The notes: a model not told the origin generated them from the sequence alone. Numbered from the stretch's first letter, positions 1-8,833 are shown. The stretch: 64,000 bases of DNA from Microbacterium croceum (GCF_023091245.1 NZ_JAHWXN010000001.1:2356001-2420000), one strand, 5' to 3'. Numbers and translations: made by a program.

Positions 1-203
1 CGATCCCCAGCGGTCTCGCCGCCGAGGACGGCCTGCCCGTCGGCATCCAGTTCATCGCCCCGGCGAGGGAGGACGCCCGTCTGTACCGCGTCGGCGCCGC
101 GCTCGAAGCGGTGCTCCTCGACTCCTGGGGTGCGCCGCTCCTCACGCGTGCACCGCGGTTGAGCGAACGCAGCGAGACGAACCACGCAGGAGGGAACCGC
201 TGA
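1..203 (+). CDS. gatA: Asp/Glu-tRNA(Asn/Gln) amidotransferase subunit A, C-terminal end (partial)
   Basis: Only the last 66 codons are in the window, in frame from position 3 to the TGA at 201-203. They contain the amidase-family stretch [11 protein letters not shown] near the C-terminus, followed by a run of residues typical of the GatA end. GatA hydrolyses glutamine and passes ammonia to GatB, which amidates Glu-tRNA(Gln) or Asp-tRNA(Asn). The stop overlaps the gatB start as ATGA, so the two are translationally coupled. The identification rests on this motif plus the adjacency to gatB. Confidence 0.9.
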   Translation, partial: IPSGLAAEDGLPVGIQFIAPAREDARLYRVGAALEAVLLDSWGAPLLTRAPRLSERSETNHAGGNR

Positions 204-1717
204 TGGCCACCGCCAAGCTCATGGACTTCGACAAGGCGCTCGAGCTGTTCGAGCCGGTTCTCGGATTCGAGGTGCACGTCGAGCTGAACACCAACACCAA
301 GATGTTCTCCGACGCCCCGAACCCGGCGAACGAGGCCTTCCACTCCGCCGCGCCGAACACGCTCATCGCGCCCGTGGACCTCGGCCTGCCCGGCTCGCTG
401 CCGGTCGTGAACGAGACCGCGATCCGCTCGTCGATCAGTCTGGGTCTCGCCCTCGGCTGCTCGATCGCCGATTCGAGCCGGTTCGCGCGGAAGAACTACT
501 TCTACCCCGACCTGGGCAAGAACTACCAGATCTCGCAGTACGACGAGCCGATCGCGTTCGAGGGCTCTGTCGAGGTCGAGCTCGAGGACGGCACTCTCGT
601 GACGATCCCGATCGAGCGGGCGCACATGGAGGAGGACGCCGGCAAGCTCACCCACATGGGTGGTGCGACCGGCCGCATCCAGGGTGCGGAGTACTCGCTC
701 GTCGACTACAACCGCGCGGGCGTTCCTCTCGTGGAGATCGTGACCAAGGTGATCTTCGGGGCAGAGCACCGTGCTCCCGAGGTCGCGAAGGCCTACGTCT
801 CGACGATCCGCGACATCGTGCGCAGCCTCGGCATCTCCGAGGCACGCCTCGAGCGCGGCAACCTCCGCTGTGATGCCAACGTCTCGCTGCGCCCGCGCGG
901 CACCGAGAAGCTGGGCACGCGCACCGAGACGAAGAACGTCAACTCGATGCGTTCGGTCGAGCGCGCTGTGCGGTACGAGATCCAGCGGCAGGCGCAGATC
1001 CTCGCCGACGGCGGCACGATCACTCAGGAGACGCGTCACTGGCACGAGGACACCGGCACGACCTCGCCCGGTCGTCCGAAGTCCGACGCCGACGACTACC
1101 GTTACTTCCCCGAGCCCGATCTGCTGCCCGTCCAGCCGGCGCCGGAGCTGATCGAGGAGCTGCGGGCTGCATTGCCCGAGCAGCCCGTCGCGCGCCGCCG
1201 CCGTCTGAAGGCGGACTGGGGCTTCACCGACCTGGAGTTCCAGGACGTCCGTAACGGCGGCCTGATCGATGAGGTCGAGGCGACGATCGCCGCCGGGGCC
1301 ACTCCCGCGACAGCTCGCAAGTGGTGGACGGGCGAGATCAGCCGCTTGGCGAACGCGCACGAGAAGGACGCCGCCGCCCTGATCAGCCCGCAGAACGTGG
1401 CTGCGCTGCAGCTGCTCGTCGATGCGGGAACCCTGACGGACAAGCTCGCACGCCAGGTGCTCGAAGGTGTCATCGCCGGAGAGGGCACGCCGCAGGAGGT
1501 CGTCGACGCCCGCGGACTCGCTGTGGTGTCGGATGACGGTGCGCTCATCGCCGCGATCGATGAGGCTCTCGCCGCTCAGCCCGACGTGCTCGCGAAGATC
1601 CAGGACGGTAAGGTCCAGGCGGCCGGCGCCGTGATCGGTGCCGTGATGAAGGCCATGAAGGGCCAGGCCGACGCCGCTCGGGTGCGCGAACTGGTTCTCG
1701 AGCGCGCAGCGCAGTAA
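203..1717 (+). CDS. gatB: Asp/Glu-tRNA(Asn/Gln) amidotransferase subunit B
   Basis: A 504-residue protein, the usual full length for GatB. It binds mischarged Glu-tRNA(Gln) or Asp-tRNA(Asn), activates the acid with ATP and amidates it with ammonia from GatA. The N-terminal cradle begins with the conserved FEVHVELNT segment, and the family signature [13 protein letters not shown] lies near residue 167, followed by [16 protein letters not shown]. The C-terminal third is the helical YqeY-like tail that contacts the tRNA elbow. The start ATG overlaps the gatA stop and a GGAGG-like sequence (AGGAGGGAA) lies just upstream. A GC-rich hairpin follows the stop. Confidence 0.97.
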   Translation: MATAKLMDFDKALELFEPVLGFEVHVELNTNTKMFSDAPNPANEAFHSAAPNTLIAPVDLGLPGSLPVVNETAIRSSISLGLALGCSIADSSRFARKNYFYPDLGKNYQISQYDEPIAFEGSVEVELEDGTLVTIPIERAHMEEDAGKLTHMGGATGRIQGAEYSLVDYNRAGVPLVEIVTKVIFGAEHRAPEVAKAYVSTIRDIVRSLGISEARLERGNLRCDANVSLRPRGTEKLGTRTETKNVNSMRSVERAVRYEIQRQAQILADGGTITQETRHWHEDTGTTSPGRPKSDADDYRYFPEPDLLPVQPAPELIEELRAALPEQPVARRRRLKADWGFTDLEFQDVRNGGLIDEVEATIAAGATPATARKWWTGEISRLANAHEKDAAALISPQNVAALQLLVDAGTLTDKLARQVLEGVIAGEGTPQEVVDARGLAVVSDDGALIAAIDEALAAQPDVLAKIQDGKVQAAGAVIGAVMKAMKGQADAARVRELVLERAAQ

Positions 1718-1728
1718 CCCTCGACCTT

Positions 1729-1749
1729 GGGCCTCCATGTCGGAGGCCC
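1729..1749 (+). terminator. GC-rich hairpin after gatB
   Basis: GGGCCTCC and GGAGGCCC form a perfect 8-bp stem around a 5-base loop, 12 bases after the gatB stop. No T-run follows, as is common in high-GC actinobacteria. It probably ends the gat transcript. It also argues against a TTG start at 1727 for dinB, since that codon lies at the edge of the hairpin. Confidence 0.6.
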
Positions 1750-1765
1750 TAGGGAGAATGGTCAT

Positions 1766-3022
1766 ATGGGACACGGCGATGGTAGAGGGCGGACCGTCTC
1801 GCCCGCGGATGCCGATGACTCCGGCACCCGTATCCTCCACGTCGACATGGACGCGTTCTATGCAGCGGTCGAGGTGCTCGACGATCCCCGCCTGCGGGGG
1901 CTGCCGCTGATCATCGGCGCCCCGGACGGACGATCCGTCGTGTCCAGCGCGTCCTATGAGGCCCGACGCTACGGAGTACGCGCAGCGATGCCGGTCGCCC
2001 AGGCTATGCGGCTGTGCCCGACAGCGCGCATCGTGATGCCGCATTTCCACCGCTATCAAGAGGTCTCGCGCCAGGTGATGGCGATCTTCGAGTCGTTCAC
2101 GCCCCTGGTCGAGCCGCTCTCTGTCGATGAGGCCTTCCTCGATGTCCAGGGCGTCCGGCGGCTCTGGGGGAGCCCTGCCCAGATCGCCGCGCTGATCCGC
2201 GAGCGCGTGAGTGCGGAGGTCGGGATCACCTGCAGCGTCGGTGTGGCCGCCACCAAGCATGTGGCGAAGATGGCGTCCACCGTGGCGAAGCCCGATGGCA
2301 TGTTGGTCGTATCCGCCGCCGACACTCTCGATTTCCTCTCGCCACGTCCGGTCCGTGCGATGTGGGGGGTGGGCCCGAAGGCTGCAGAAGCCCTCGAGGC
2401 GCGCGGCATCAGGACCATCCAGGACATCCGCGACGCGCCGCACGAGATGCTCGACCGCGCGGTCGGAACGGCGCTGAGCGCGCGGCTCGCCCAGCTCGCC
2501 AGAGGACAGGACGCCCGGATCATCGAGACCGATCGCGTCGAGAAGAGCGTCGGGCATGAGGAGACCTTCGACGACGACGTCACCGACAGGGTCTTCCTCC
2601 GCGGGGAGCTGCTGCGGCTCGCGGATCGGGTCGCCGCCAGACTTCGTCGTGCCGGGTGGGAAGCGGGCACGGTGTCGATCAAGGTGCGCTTCGATGACTT
2701 CCGCACCCTCAGCCGCTCGCAGACGCTGACCGAGCCGACGGCGGTGGGGCAGCGTATCGGCGAATCGGCGAATACGCTGTTCGAGCAGATCGAGCGGCGC
2801 GACCCGATCCGTCTCGTCGGAGTCCGTGCCGAGAAACTCCGCCCTGCCGGGGGAGGCGGGCTCGGCCTGTGGGACGACGATGAGGACTGGCGCCGTGTAG
2901 AGGGGGCTGTCGACGACGCGGTCGCGCGTTTCGGGACTGCCACGATCACGCGGGCTCGCCACCTGGGGCGCGACGACGGGCGCGGCGCAGTACAGCATCC
3001 GAAGGCGCATGGTCTCGACTGA
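1766..3022 (+). CDS. dinB: DNA polymerase IV (Y-family translesion polymerase)
   Basis: A 418-residue Y-family polymerase that copies past damaged template bases without proofreading. The palm motif HVDMDAFYAAVE occurs near residue 28, YEARRYGVRAAMP follows, and SVDEAFLDV supplies the second acidic pair. The helix-hairpin-helix segment (MWGVGPKAAEAL) and the little-finger domain follow. I chose ATG 1766 because AGGGAG stands 9 bases before it; the reading frame stays open to a TTG at 1727 but that lies in the terminator hairpin. The C-terminus shows no clear beta-clamp-binding pentapeptide. Confidence 0.95.
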   Translation: MGHGDGRGRTVSPADADDSGTRILHVDMDAFYAAVEVLDDPRLRGLPLIIGAPDGRSVVSSASYEARRYGVRAAMPVAQAMRLCPTARIVMPHFHRYQEVSRQVMAIFESFTPLVEPLSVDEAFLDVQGVRRLWGSPAQIAALIRERVSAEVGITCSVGVAATKHVAKMASTVAKPDGMLVVSAADTLDFLSPRPVRAMWGVGPKAAEALEARGIRTIQDIRDAPHEMLDRAVGTALSARLAQLARGQDARIIETDRVEKSVGHEETFDDDVTDRVFLRGELLRLADRVAARLRRAGWEAGTVSIKVRFDDFRTLSRSQTLTEPTAVGQRIGESANTLFEQIERRDPIRLVGVRAEKLRPAGGGGLGLWDDDEDWRRVEGAVDDAVARFGTATITRARHLGRDDGRGAVQHPKAHGLD

Positions 3023-3059
3023 CCCCGCGCTCACGCGTTCTGTCGAGTACCGTGGGATC

Positions 3060-3377
3060 ATGCCGAACATCGCACTGGAACTCGGAAAGCAAGCTGCAAC
3101 CTTCGGCGTGAAGAGCGCCTACGGCGAACCGCAGGACGTCGACGGCGTCAGCATCACCCCAGTCGCCTTCACGTACTCGGGCTTCGGGGGCGGCAGCGGT
3201 GATGGCGCAGAAGGCGGCGGTGGGGGCGGCGTGTCCGTTCCCGTGGGCGTCTACGTGCGCCGCGAGGAGGGACTCCGGTTCGAGCCGAACATCGTGACGC
3301 TTCTCGTCGTGGCTGTACCGTTCGTCTGGGTCGCCGGTCGCGCATTCAGCCGAATCATCCGTGCCCTCAAGAAGTGA
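3060..3377 (+). CDS. GerW/YtfJ-like small protein
   Basis: A 105-residue protein with the layout of the GerW (YtfJ) family: a short N-terminal helix, YGEPQDVDG, a beta segment ending PVAF, then a glycine-rich stretch (GFGGGSG and GGGGGGVSV) and a C-terminal hydrophobic segment (about residues 83-95). In Bacillus, GerW is a spore germination protein; its role in non-sporulating actinobacteria is unknown, so no function is assigned. The hexamer TACCGT ends 6 bases before the ATG, suggesting a leaderless mRNA. It overlaps the next gene by 17 bases. Confidence 0.7.
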   Translation: MPNIALELGKQAATFGVKSAYGEPQDVDGVSITPVAFTYSGFGGGSGDGAEGGGGGGVSVPVGVYVRREEGLRFEPNIVTLLVVAVPFVWVAGRAFSRIIRALKK

Positions 3378-3942
3378 CGATCCCGTCGCGGCCGCACTCG
3401 AGCGTGCCGCGACACTGATCGCGCAGGACATCCGCGCTCTCGCGGCAGCGAACCCCGTCGTACTCATCGACGGGCGAAGCGGTGCGGGCAAGTCATCGTT
3501 GGCGACCAGGGTGGCGAGGCAGTGGCCGCTGACCGAGCGTGTGCAGGTCATCGCGCTCGACTCGCTGTATCCGGGATGGGACGGGCTCGACGCGGGAGTC
3601 GCGCACGTCCTGGACGGTGTGCTGCGTCCGCATGGACGCGGCTACCTCGGTACCTGGAACCGCTGGGACTGGGAGAGCGAAGCGACGGCAGAGAGCCATG
3701 CGGTCGACCCGGCGCTCGGGGTGATCATCGAGGGTAGCGGGGCGCTGACGCCGGCCACGGCCGCTCTCGCCGATGTGCGCGTGTGGGTGGATGCGGCGGA
3801 TACGGTCAGGAAGGCGCGGGCGCTCGCACGTGATGGCGATACCTACCGGCCCCACTGGGATCGATGGGCTGCGCAGGAGTTGCGCCATGTGGAGCGCGAC
3901 GACCCGCGTGCACACGCGACTCGAATCGTCGAGATCCCCTGA
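3361..3942 (+). CDS. P-loop NTPase, uridine-kinase-like
   Basis: A 193-residue protein starting at a GTG inside the preceding gene. It has a Walker A motif GRSGAGKSS near residue 38, a Walker-B-like VIIEGSGAL near residue 121, and a basic lid-like segment (RKARALARDGD). This is the general plan of small nucleoside or uridine kinases of the P-loop kinase class. The phosphate acceptor cannot be read from sequence. Coupled to the GerW-like gene by overlap. Confidence 0.75.
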   Translation: MPSRSDDPVAAALERAATLIAQDIRALAAANPVVLIDGRSGAGKSSLATRVARQWPLTERVQVIALDSLYPGWDGLDAGVAHVLDGVLRPHGRGYLGTWNRWDWESEATAESHAVDPALGVIIEGSGALTPATAALADVRVWVDAADTVRKARALARDGDTYRPHWDRWAAQELRHVERDDPRAHATRIVEIP

Positions 3943-3954
3943 CGATCGACCTGT

Positions 3955-4443
3955 TCAGTCGAACTCGTCCGCGGCGGTGATCACCGTCTCGAGGCGATAC
4001 CCGAGCCAGTCGTAGATGCCGTAGCGGTCATCTTCCGGATCGTGATCGTCGTCGGACGTGATGCCCAGACGGGTGGCGATGACGAGGCGGAGCGCGGTGA
4101 GCGTGCGCATCCACGCGTCGATGTCCGTGGCGCGGATGACCACGTCGCGCGGTGCCAGCGCATCGGCCTCGGTGAGGTCATCCACTGCCTGGAAACCCTG
4201 GAGCGCGTTGTGCACGGTGTGCGCATCGAGGAGACGACGATCGAGCAGATCCTCGCGAGTGCTCGCCGTGAAGGAGTCCGATGCTTCCTCATCGTCCGGA
4301 TAGGGGGTCGGCGTCAGTCGAATGATCGCCGGATCCTGCACGTCTCGGTCGGCTCCGACGAGCTCGGCGAGGTCGTCCACCAGCTGCGCCAGATGCACGC
4401 CCTCGAGGTAGGCGAGAGGGAGGATGATCGTCGCCGAGGTCAT
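3955..4443 (-). CDS. DUF2017 family protein
   Basis: A 162-residue acidic protein without membrane segments, matching the DUF2017 family found next to clpS in actinobacteria. Its start overlaps the clpS stop as ATGA, making it the third gene of a metallopeptidase-clpS-DUF2017 operon. That conserved position suggests a link to ClpS/ClpAP-type protein turnover, but the biochemical role is unknown. Confidence 0.85.
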   Translation of the reverse strand: MTSATIILPLAYLEGVHLAQLVDDLAELVGADRDVQDPAIIRLTPTPYPDDEEASDSFTASTREDLLDRRLLDAHTVHNALQGFQAVDDLTEADALAPRDVVIRATDIDAWMRTLTALRLVIATRLGITSDDDHDPEDDRYGIYDWLGYRLETVITAADEFD

Positions 4444-4736
4444 TGCGGTGCCTTTCGCACGGTTGCCCAGAGTCCGTAGTCGTGCATGGCCTGCGCGTGC
4501 ACTTCCATGGTCTCCCGCGGGCCGGTGGCGACGATGGCGTGACCCTCATGATGCACGGCGAGCATCAGCGAGGTCGCGTGGTCTTTGCTGTATCCGAAGT
4601 AGGTCCGGAACACGCGCACCACGTAGCTCATGAGGTTGACCGGATCGTTCCAGACGACGACCTGCCACGGCTCGAGCGGAGCAGCGCTGAGGTCGGTGAC
4701 CTCGTCGAGGTCGGGCGTCGCGACAGGGGTGATCAT
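4440..4736 (-). CDS. clpS: ATP-dependent Clp protease adaptor ClpS
   Basis: A 98-residue adaptor that delivers N-degron substrates to the Clp unfoldase. The core PWQVVVWNDPVNLMSYVV near residue 22 and the helix with LMLAVHHEGHAIVATG carry the Asn-Asp pair and the His that line the N-degron pocket. ATG 4736 overlaps the upstream metallopeptidase stop as ATGA; a GTG two codons earlier is an alternative start. Confidence 0.95.
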   Translation of the reverse strand: MITPVATPDLDEVTDLSAAPLEPWQVVVWNDPVNLMSYVVRVFRTYFGYSKDHATSLMLAVHHEGHAIVATGPRETMEVHAQAMHDYGLWATVRKAPQ

Positions 4737-5080
4737 GCCCACCCCAACTCGTGGAGCTGTTCGTCATCGATGCCGTAGAAGTGGGCGATCTCGTGCACGA
4801 GAGTGGTGTGGATCTCGTCGCGGAGCTCGTCCTCGGAGTCGCACGCAGCCAGGTGCGGCTCGCGGAACACGATGATCCGGTCCGGGAGCTCGCCCATGCC
4901 GTACTGCGTCCGCTCTGTCAGCGCCAAGCCGTCGTAGAGTCCCAGGAGATCCAGGCTCCCGTCTTCCGGTCGGTCCTCGACGACGAAGACGACGTTCTCG
5001 AGCCCCTCCACCATGTCGTCAGGCAGACGGTCGAGTTCGTCGATCACGAGGGCCTCGAAAGCCACGGCATCCATCTCCAT
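4733..5080 (-). CDS. Small zincin-like metallopeptidase
   Basis: A 115-residue protein of the metallopeptidase family (DUF1025 type) with the zinc-binding HEIAHFYGID motif near residue 98, so HExxH is intact with a downstream Asp as possible third ligand. It starts the operon with clpS and DUF2017. I chose ATG 5080; a GTG one codon upstream (5083) lies 5 bases after a TAGGCT hexamer and could be a leaderless start. Longer readings into 5260 have no family similarity. Substrate unknown. Confidence 0.85.
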   Translation of the reverse strand: MEMDAVAFEALVIDELDRLPDDMVEGLENVVFVVEDRPEDGSLDLLGLYDGLALTERTQYGMGELPDRIIVFREPHLAACDSEDELRDEIHTTLVHEIAHFYGIDDEQLHELGWA

Positions 5081-5127
5081 CACGTTCCAGCCTAGACGGA
5101 TGCTCGCATCCGAGGTCGGCGAAGAGG

Positions 5128-5757
5128 TCAGTGCAGGAAGACCAGCAGCCCCGCGACCGCGATGAAGAGGGCGCCGAAGACGGTGTTGAGCGTGCGTTGA
5201 CCGCGCGGTGACCGGGTGAGACGGCGGAAGGGGCGGGCAGCCGCCGCGAAGAAGCCCCACATGACCAGCACGTCCACCACGATGACGGTGGTGATCAGCG
5301 TGAGGTATTGGGGGAGCTGTGGCTGGTCCAGGCGGATGAACTGGGGGATGAAAGCCAGGAAGAACACGATGGCCTTCGGGTTCAGAAGATTCACCCAGAA
5401 CCCTCGCCGGATCATGGACCAGTGGCTCTCACGCGAATCGACGACGGTGAGGTCGTCAGTCTCGGTCAGGTGGGGTTTCGACAGGATCAGGCGGATGCCG
5501 AGGAACACCAGATACGCCGCGCCCGCATAGCGGATGACGTTGAACAGCACCTCCGAGCGCGAGACGAGCAGCCCGACACCGGCAGCCACGATCACGACAT
5601 GCACGATCAGGGCGAGCTGCTGCCCGATGATGCCCCAGATCGATCGCCGCCACCCCTGGCTGAGGGCGTTTGACATCGTGTTGATCGCGCCGGCACCCGG
5701 CGTGAAGCTGATCACCACGCAGGCGGTCAGCAGGGAGAACCAGACGGCGAGGGACAC
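5128..5757 (-). CDS. LysE/RhtB family amino acid exporter
   Basis: A 209-residue membrane protein with about six hydrophobic helices. The N-terminus contains the LysE-family signature FTPGAGAINTMSNAL near residue 18, and the mid-region motif GFWVNLLNPKAIVFFLAF near residue 119 is typical of RhtB-like exporters. It would expel an amino acid or homoserine-lactone-like metabolite; the substrate cannot be told. The GTG start is preceded by TAGACT ending 6 bases upstream, consistent with a leaderless mRNA. Confidence 0.9.
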   Translation of the reverse strand: MSLAVWFSLLTACVVISFTPGAGAINTMSNALSQGWRRSIWGIIGQQLALIVHVVIVAAGVGLLVSRSEVLFNVIRYAGAAYLVFLGIRLILSKPHLTETDDLTVVDSRESHWSMIRRGFWVNLLNPKAIVFFLAFIPQFIRLDQPQLPQYLTLITTVIVVDVLVMWGFFAAAARPFRRLTRSPRGQRTLNTVFGALFIAVAGLLVFLH

Positions 5758-5763
5758 CTCGCA

Positions 5764-5769
5764 AGTCTA
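5764..5769 (-). promoter_or_regulatory. Predicted -10 element for the LysE gene
   Basis: TAGACT on the minus strand, with 6 bases (TGCGAG) between it and the GTG at 5757. This spacing would place the transcription start at or next to the first base of the start codon. Confidence 0.5.
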
Positions 5770-5818
5770 TGGCTCAGCCCTGCCGCCGCCTGCGCGCCCA
5801 CGGTCCGGCGTCGGCGCG

Positions 5819-7951
5819 CTACCGCCGCAGGTCCAGGCGCCGCAGCAGCTGAGCGTTCAGCGCGACGACGATCGTGGAGAGCGACATCAACACGGCGCCC
5901 ACCGACATCGGGAGGACGAATCCGATGGGTGCCAGCACCCCCGCAGCGAGCGGTACCGACAGCAGGTTGTAGCCGGCGGCCCACCAGAGGTTCTGCCGCA
6001 TCTTCCGGTAGCTCGCGCGGGAGAGCGCCATCACCGACAGCACGGCGCGCGGATCGTCGCTGGCCAGGATCACCCCGGCGGATGCGATCGCGACGTCGGT
6101 GCCTGCGCCGATCGCGAGTCCCACGTTCGCCTGAGCGAGAGCCGGAGCATCGTTCACTCCGTCGCCCACCATCGCGACGGTTCTTCCCTCCGACTGGAGT
6201 TCGCGGACCCGCGACGCCTTGTCCTCGGGCCGGACCCCGGCGAACACCCGCGTGATGCCGAGCTGAGCGGCAACGTGGTGAGCCACCGCTTCGGCATCGC
6301 CGGTGATCATCACGACCTCGATTCCGTCGCGGTGCAGGGCGTCGACGGCTTCGTGCGACTCATCACGAATCTCATCAGCGAGTCGCAGTGCGCCGGCGAC
6401 CTGCTGATCGATCAGCACGTGGAGGATGATCGCTCCTTCGGCCCGCCAGGCGTCCGCGATGTTCAGCTCCGAAGCGCTGTGGGCCGTGAGGAGGTGCGGC
6501 CCACCCACCTCCACCTGTCGTCCGTCGACCCGTGCGCTCACGCCGACGGCCGGTGAGGAGGAGAAGTCCGTCGATGACGGGATCGTGACATCGCGGTCAT
6601 GCGCGGCACGGACGATCGCCGTGGCCAGCGGGTGTTCCGAATCGCGTTCGGCCGCAGCGGCGAAGCCGATCAGCTCATCGGCGGTGAGCGTCCCGACGGT
6701 CTCGATCGCCGTCACCGCGGGCGCGCCCTTGGTCAGGGTTCCGGTCTTGTCGAACAGGACGGTGTCGACCGTGCGCATGCTCTCCAGGGCGAGACGATCC
6801 TTGACCAGGATTCCGGCCCGCGCCGCACGCTCCGTCGCGATGGACACGACCAGCGGGATCGCAAGGCCCAGCGCATGGGGGCAGGCGATCACCAGGACGG
6901 TGATCGCACGGATCACGGCTTCGTCGGGTTCCCCCACGAGCGTCCACACGATGGCCGTGATGGCGGCAGCTCCGAGTGCGAACCAGAACAGCCATGCGGC
7001 AGCCCGATCGGCGATCCGCTGAGCGCGGGACGACGACGCTTGGGCGTCGGCGACCAGCTTCCGGATGCCGGCGAGGGTGGTGTCGCCACCGATCGCCCTG
7101 ACTTCGACGCGAAGGCCCGAGTCGGTGGCGACGGTGCCCGCGATCACGCGATCACCGGCGTCCCGGCGAACCGGTGCGGACTCTCCCGTGATCATCGACT
7201 CATCGACGCTCGCGCTTCCTTCGATCACGATGCCATCGGCGGGCAGTCGTCCTCCTGGACGCACGACCACGACATCTCCGAGGTCCAGAACCGACGGCGG
7301 AACCACGACGATCCGGTCGCCTTCGACGCGTTCAGCCTCGTCGGGGAGGAGTGCGGCGAGCGAGTCCAGGGCTGATGTGGTCTGGGCGAGCGAACGCATC
7401 TCGATCCAATGACCGAGCAGCATGATCACGATGAGGAGCGCGAGCTCCCACCAGAACTCGAGCTCGTGGTGCAGCAGTCCCAGACTCGCACCCCAAGAAG
7501 CGAGGAACGCGACAGTGATCGCGAGCGCGATGAGCAGCATCATGCCCGGCTTGCGGGATCGGATCTCGCTCACCGCGCCGGTCAGGAAGGGCGTGCCGCC
7601 CCAGGCGTACATCACCGTTCCGAGCGCGGGAGCGACCCACTGCGCCCAGCCGGGAACCTGGTATCCCAGAATCATCGCGAACATCGGCGAGGTCGCGACG
7701 ACGGGAGCCGCGATCACGAGCATGATCCAGAACAGCCGGCGGAATCGATCGGTGTGGCCGGCGTGCCCGCCATGCCCGCCGTGGTCGCCGTGCCCGGCGT
7801 GTCCGGCGTGTGCGTCGGACGTCACATGATGCGTCGGCTGGTGGTCAATGTCGTGCTGGTCGCGCCCGGTGGGGTCGCGGTGGGCCTGCTGCTCTGTATG
7901 CGTTCCGTGTGTCGCGTGCGAGCCGGGTGCCGGCTGCTGGTGCTGCGTCAT
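5819..7951 (-). CDS. copB: Copper-transporting P-type ATPase, CopB-like (CPH motif)
   Basis: A 710-residue P1B-type ATPase that pumps copper or silver out of the cytoplasm. The first 75 residues are rich in His (repeats of HAGH, HGDHGGHGG) instead of a CxxC metal-binding domain. The membrane metal site is ACPHALGLA, the CPH form of the CopB subgroup. DKTGTLTKG carries the phosphorylated Asp, SEHPLATAI the HP pair, and GDGVNDAPALA the hinge. I place the start at ATG 7951, with AAGGGAA upstream; the open frame runs on through tRNA-His and is not coding there. A CsoR-like palindrome lies 39 bases upstream. Confidence 0.93.
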   Translation of the reverse strand: MTQHQQPAPGSHATHGTHTEQQAHRDPTGRDQHDIDHQPTHHVTSDAHAGHAGHGDHGGHGGHAGHTDRFRRLFWIMLVIAAPVVATSPMFAMILGYQVPGWAQWVAPALGTVMYAWGGTPFLTGAVSEIRSRKPGMMLLIALAITVAFLASWGASLGLLHHELEFWWELALLIVIMLLGHWIEMRSLAQTTSALDSLAALLPDEAERVEGDRIVVVPPSVLDLGDVVVVRPGGRLPADGIVIEGSASVDESMITGESAPVRRDAGDRVIAGTVATDSGLRVEVRAIGGDTTLAGIRKLVADAQASSSRAQRIADRAAAWLFWFALGAAAITAIVWTLVGEPDEAVIRAITVLVIACPHALGLAIPLVVSIATERAARAGILVKDRLALESMRTVDTVLFDKTGTLTKGAPAVTAIETVGTLTADELIGFAAAAERDSEHPLATAIVRAAHDRDVTIPSSTDFSSSPAVGVSARVDGRQVEVGGPHLLTAHSASELNIADAWRAEGAIILHVLIDQQVAGALRLADEIRDESHEAVDALHRDGIEVVMITGDAEAVAHHVAAQLGITRVFAGVRPEDKASRVRELQSEGRTVAMVGDGVNDAPALAQANVGLAIGAGTDVAIASAGVILASDDPRAVLSVMALSRASYRKMRQNLWWAAGYNLLSVPLAAGVLAPIGFVLPMSVGAVLMSLSTIVVALNAQLLRRLDLRR

Positions 7952-7989
7952 GATGACGTTCCCTTCGTGGCTACTCCGAGAACAACAGA

Positions 7990-8006
7990 ATACCCCTAGG
8001 GGGTAT
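7990..8006. promoter_or_regulatory. CsoR-like copper operator upstream of copB
   Basis: The sequence ATACCCCTAGGGGGTAT is an almost perfect inverted repeat of the kind bound by CsoR-family repressors in actinobacteria. It stands 39 bases before the copB start, where it would overlap the promoter. No csoR gene occurs in this window, so the regulator would be encoded elsewhere. Confidence 0.7.
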
Positions 8007-8045
8007 GCCCTGCCAGGGTGGAGCAGATCCGGGAACGGAAACGCG

Positions 8046-8074
8046 AAAAGGCCCGAACCTTTCGATTCGGACCT
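8046..8074 (-). terminator. Rho-independent terminator of tRNA-His
   Basis: On the minus strand AGGTCCGAA and TTCGGGCCT pair over 9 bp (one G-T wobble) around an 8-base loop, followed by TTTT. It starts about 9 bases beyond the CCA of tRNA-His and also separates the tRNA from copB. Confidence 0.8.
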
Positions 8075-8082
8075 CTTCGTGA

Positions 8083-8159
8083 TGGGGTGAGTAACGGGAC
8101 TCGAACCCGCGACATCCGGCACCACAAGCCAGCGCTCTACCAGCTGAGCTATACCCACC
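8083..8159 (-). tRNA. tRNA-His (GTG)
   Basis: The minus strand folds into a full cloverleaf. The acceptor stem is GTGGGTA with the extra 5' G (-1) pairing a C at 73, the hallmark of tRNA-His. The anticodon loop TTGTGGT gives anticodon GTG, and GGTTCGAGTCC forms the T arm. CCA is encoded at 8085-8083. One G-T pair occurs in the acceptor stem. Confidence 0.96.
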
Positions 8160-8194
8160 ATGTGCCCACCGGAGCGGGCGACCACACGAGTCTA

Positions 8195-8821
8195 TTACAT
8201 GTTCGGGGTGAACTCTGACACGGTGCGGGTCGCGATGTCACGCGCGTCGTCGCTCGACGGTCCCGGCTCCTCGACGAAGACCGCTTCGCGGTAGTACCGA
8301 AGCTCCCGGATCGATTCGAGAATGTCGGCGAGTGCGCGATGACCGCCGTCCTTGGTGGGTGCCTGGAAGAAGACGCGGGGATACCAGCGGCGGGAGAGCT
8401 CCTTGATGCTGGACACGTCGACATTCCGGTAGTGCAGCCACTGATCGACGTCGGTCATGTACTTCGCGAGGAACATCCGGTCGGTGCCGATCGTGTTTCC
8501 GGCCAGGGGAGCCTTGCGCTCGAGCGGAACGAACCGCTTGATGTACGCGAGCGTCTGCGCTTCCGCCTCGGCCAGGGATACTCCCAGCGGGATCTCGCTG
8601 ATGAGTCCCGACTTCTCATGCATCGAGGTGACGAAATCGTTCATGTTAGCCAATGCCGCGTCGCTGGGACGAATCACGATCTGGAAGCCGGGATCGACAG
8701 GGCGCAACTCGAAGTCGGTGATGACCACGGCGATCTCGACGAGCTCATCGATCGCGAGATCGAGCCCCGTCATTTCACAGTCGATCCAGACGAGTCGATC
8801 ATTCTCGGACGCAGATACCAT
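8195..8821 (-). CDS. orn: Oligoribonuclease
   Basis: A 208-residue 3'-5' exonuclease of the DEDDh class that degrades 2-5 nt RNA and dinucleotides such as pGpG. WIDCEMTGLD near residue 12 supplies the first Asp and Glu, and the later conserved region GGHRALADILESI holds the catalytic His and Asp. The length is about that of bacterial Orn plus a short C-terminal tail. TAGGAT ends 6 bases before the ATG, so the mRNA is probably leaderless. Confidence 0.96.
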   Translation of the reverse strand: MVSASENDRLVWIDCEMTGLDLAIDELVEIAVVITDFELRPVDPGFQIVIRPSDAALANMNDFVTSMHEKSGLISEIPLGVSLAEAEAQTLAYIKRFVPLERKAPLAGNTIGTDRMFLAKYMTDVDQWLHYRNVDVSSIKELSRRWYPRVFFQAPTKDGGHRALADILESIRELRYYREAVFVEEPGPSSDDARDIATRTVSEFTPNM

Positions 8822-8827
8822 GTCGTC

Positions 8828-8833
8828 ATCCTA
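8828..8833 (-). promoter_or_regulatory. Predicted -10 element for orn
   Basis: TAGGAT on the minus strand with a 6-base gap (GACGAC) to the orn ATG at 8821. Confidence 0.5.

Noticed and set aside
1727..1765. TTG start for dinB giving 13 extra residues.
   Set aside because: The codon is at the edge of the gatB terminator hairpin and has no ribosome site, whereas ATG 1766 has AGGGAG at good spacing.
7952..8185. N-terminal extension of the copper ATPase frame.
   Set aside because: The open frame runs through tRNA-His, its terminator and the CsoR-like operator; ATG 7951 with a ribosome site is the sensible start.
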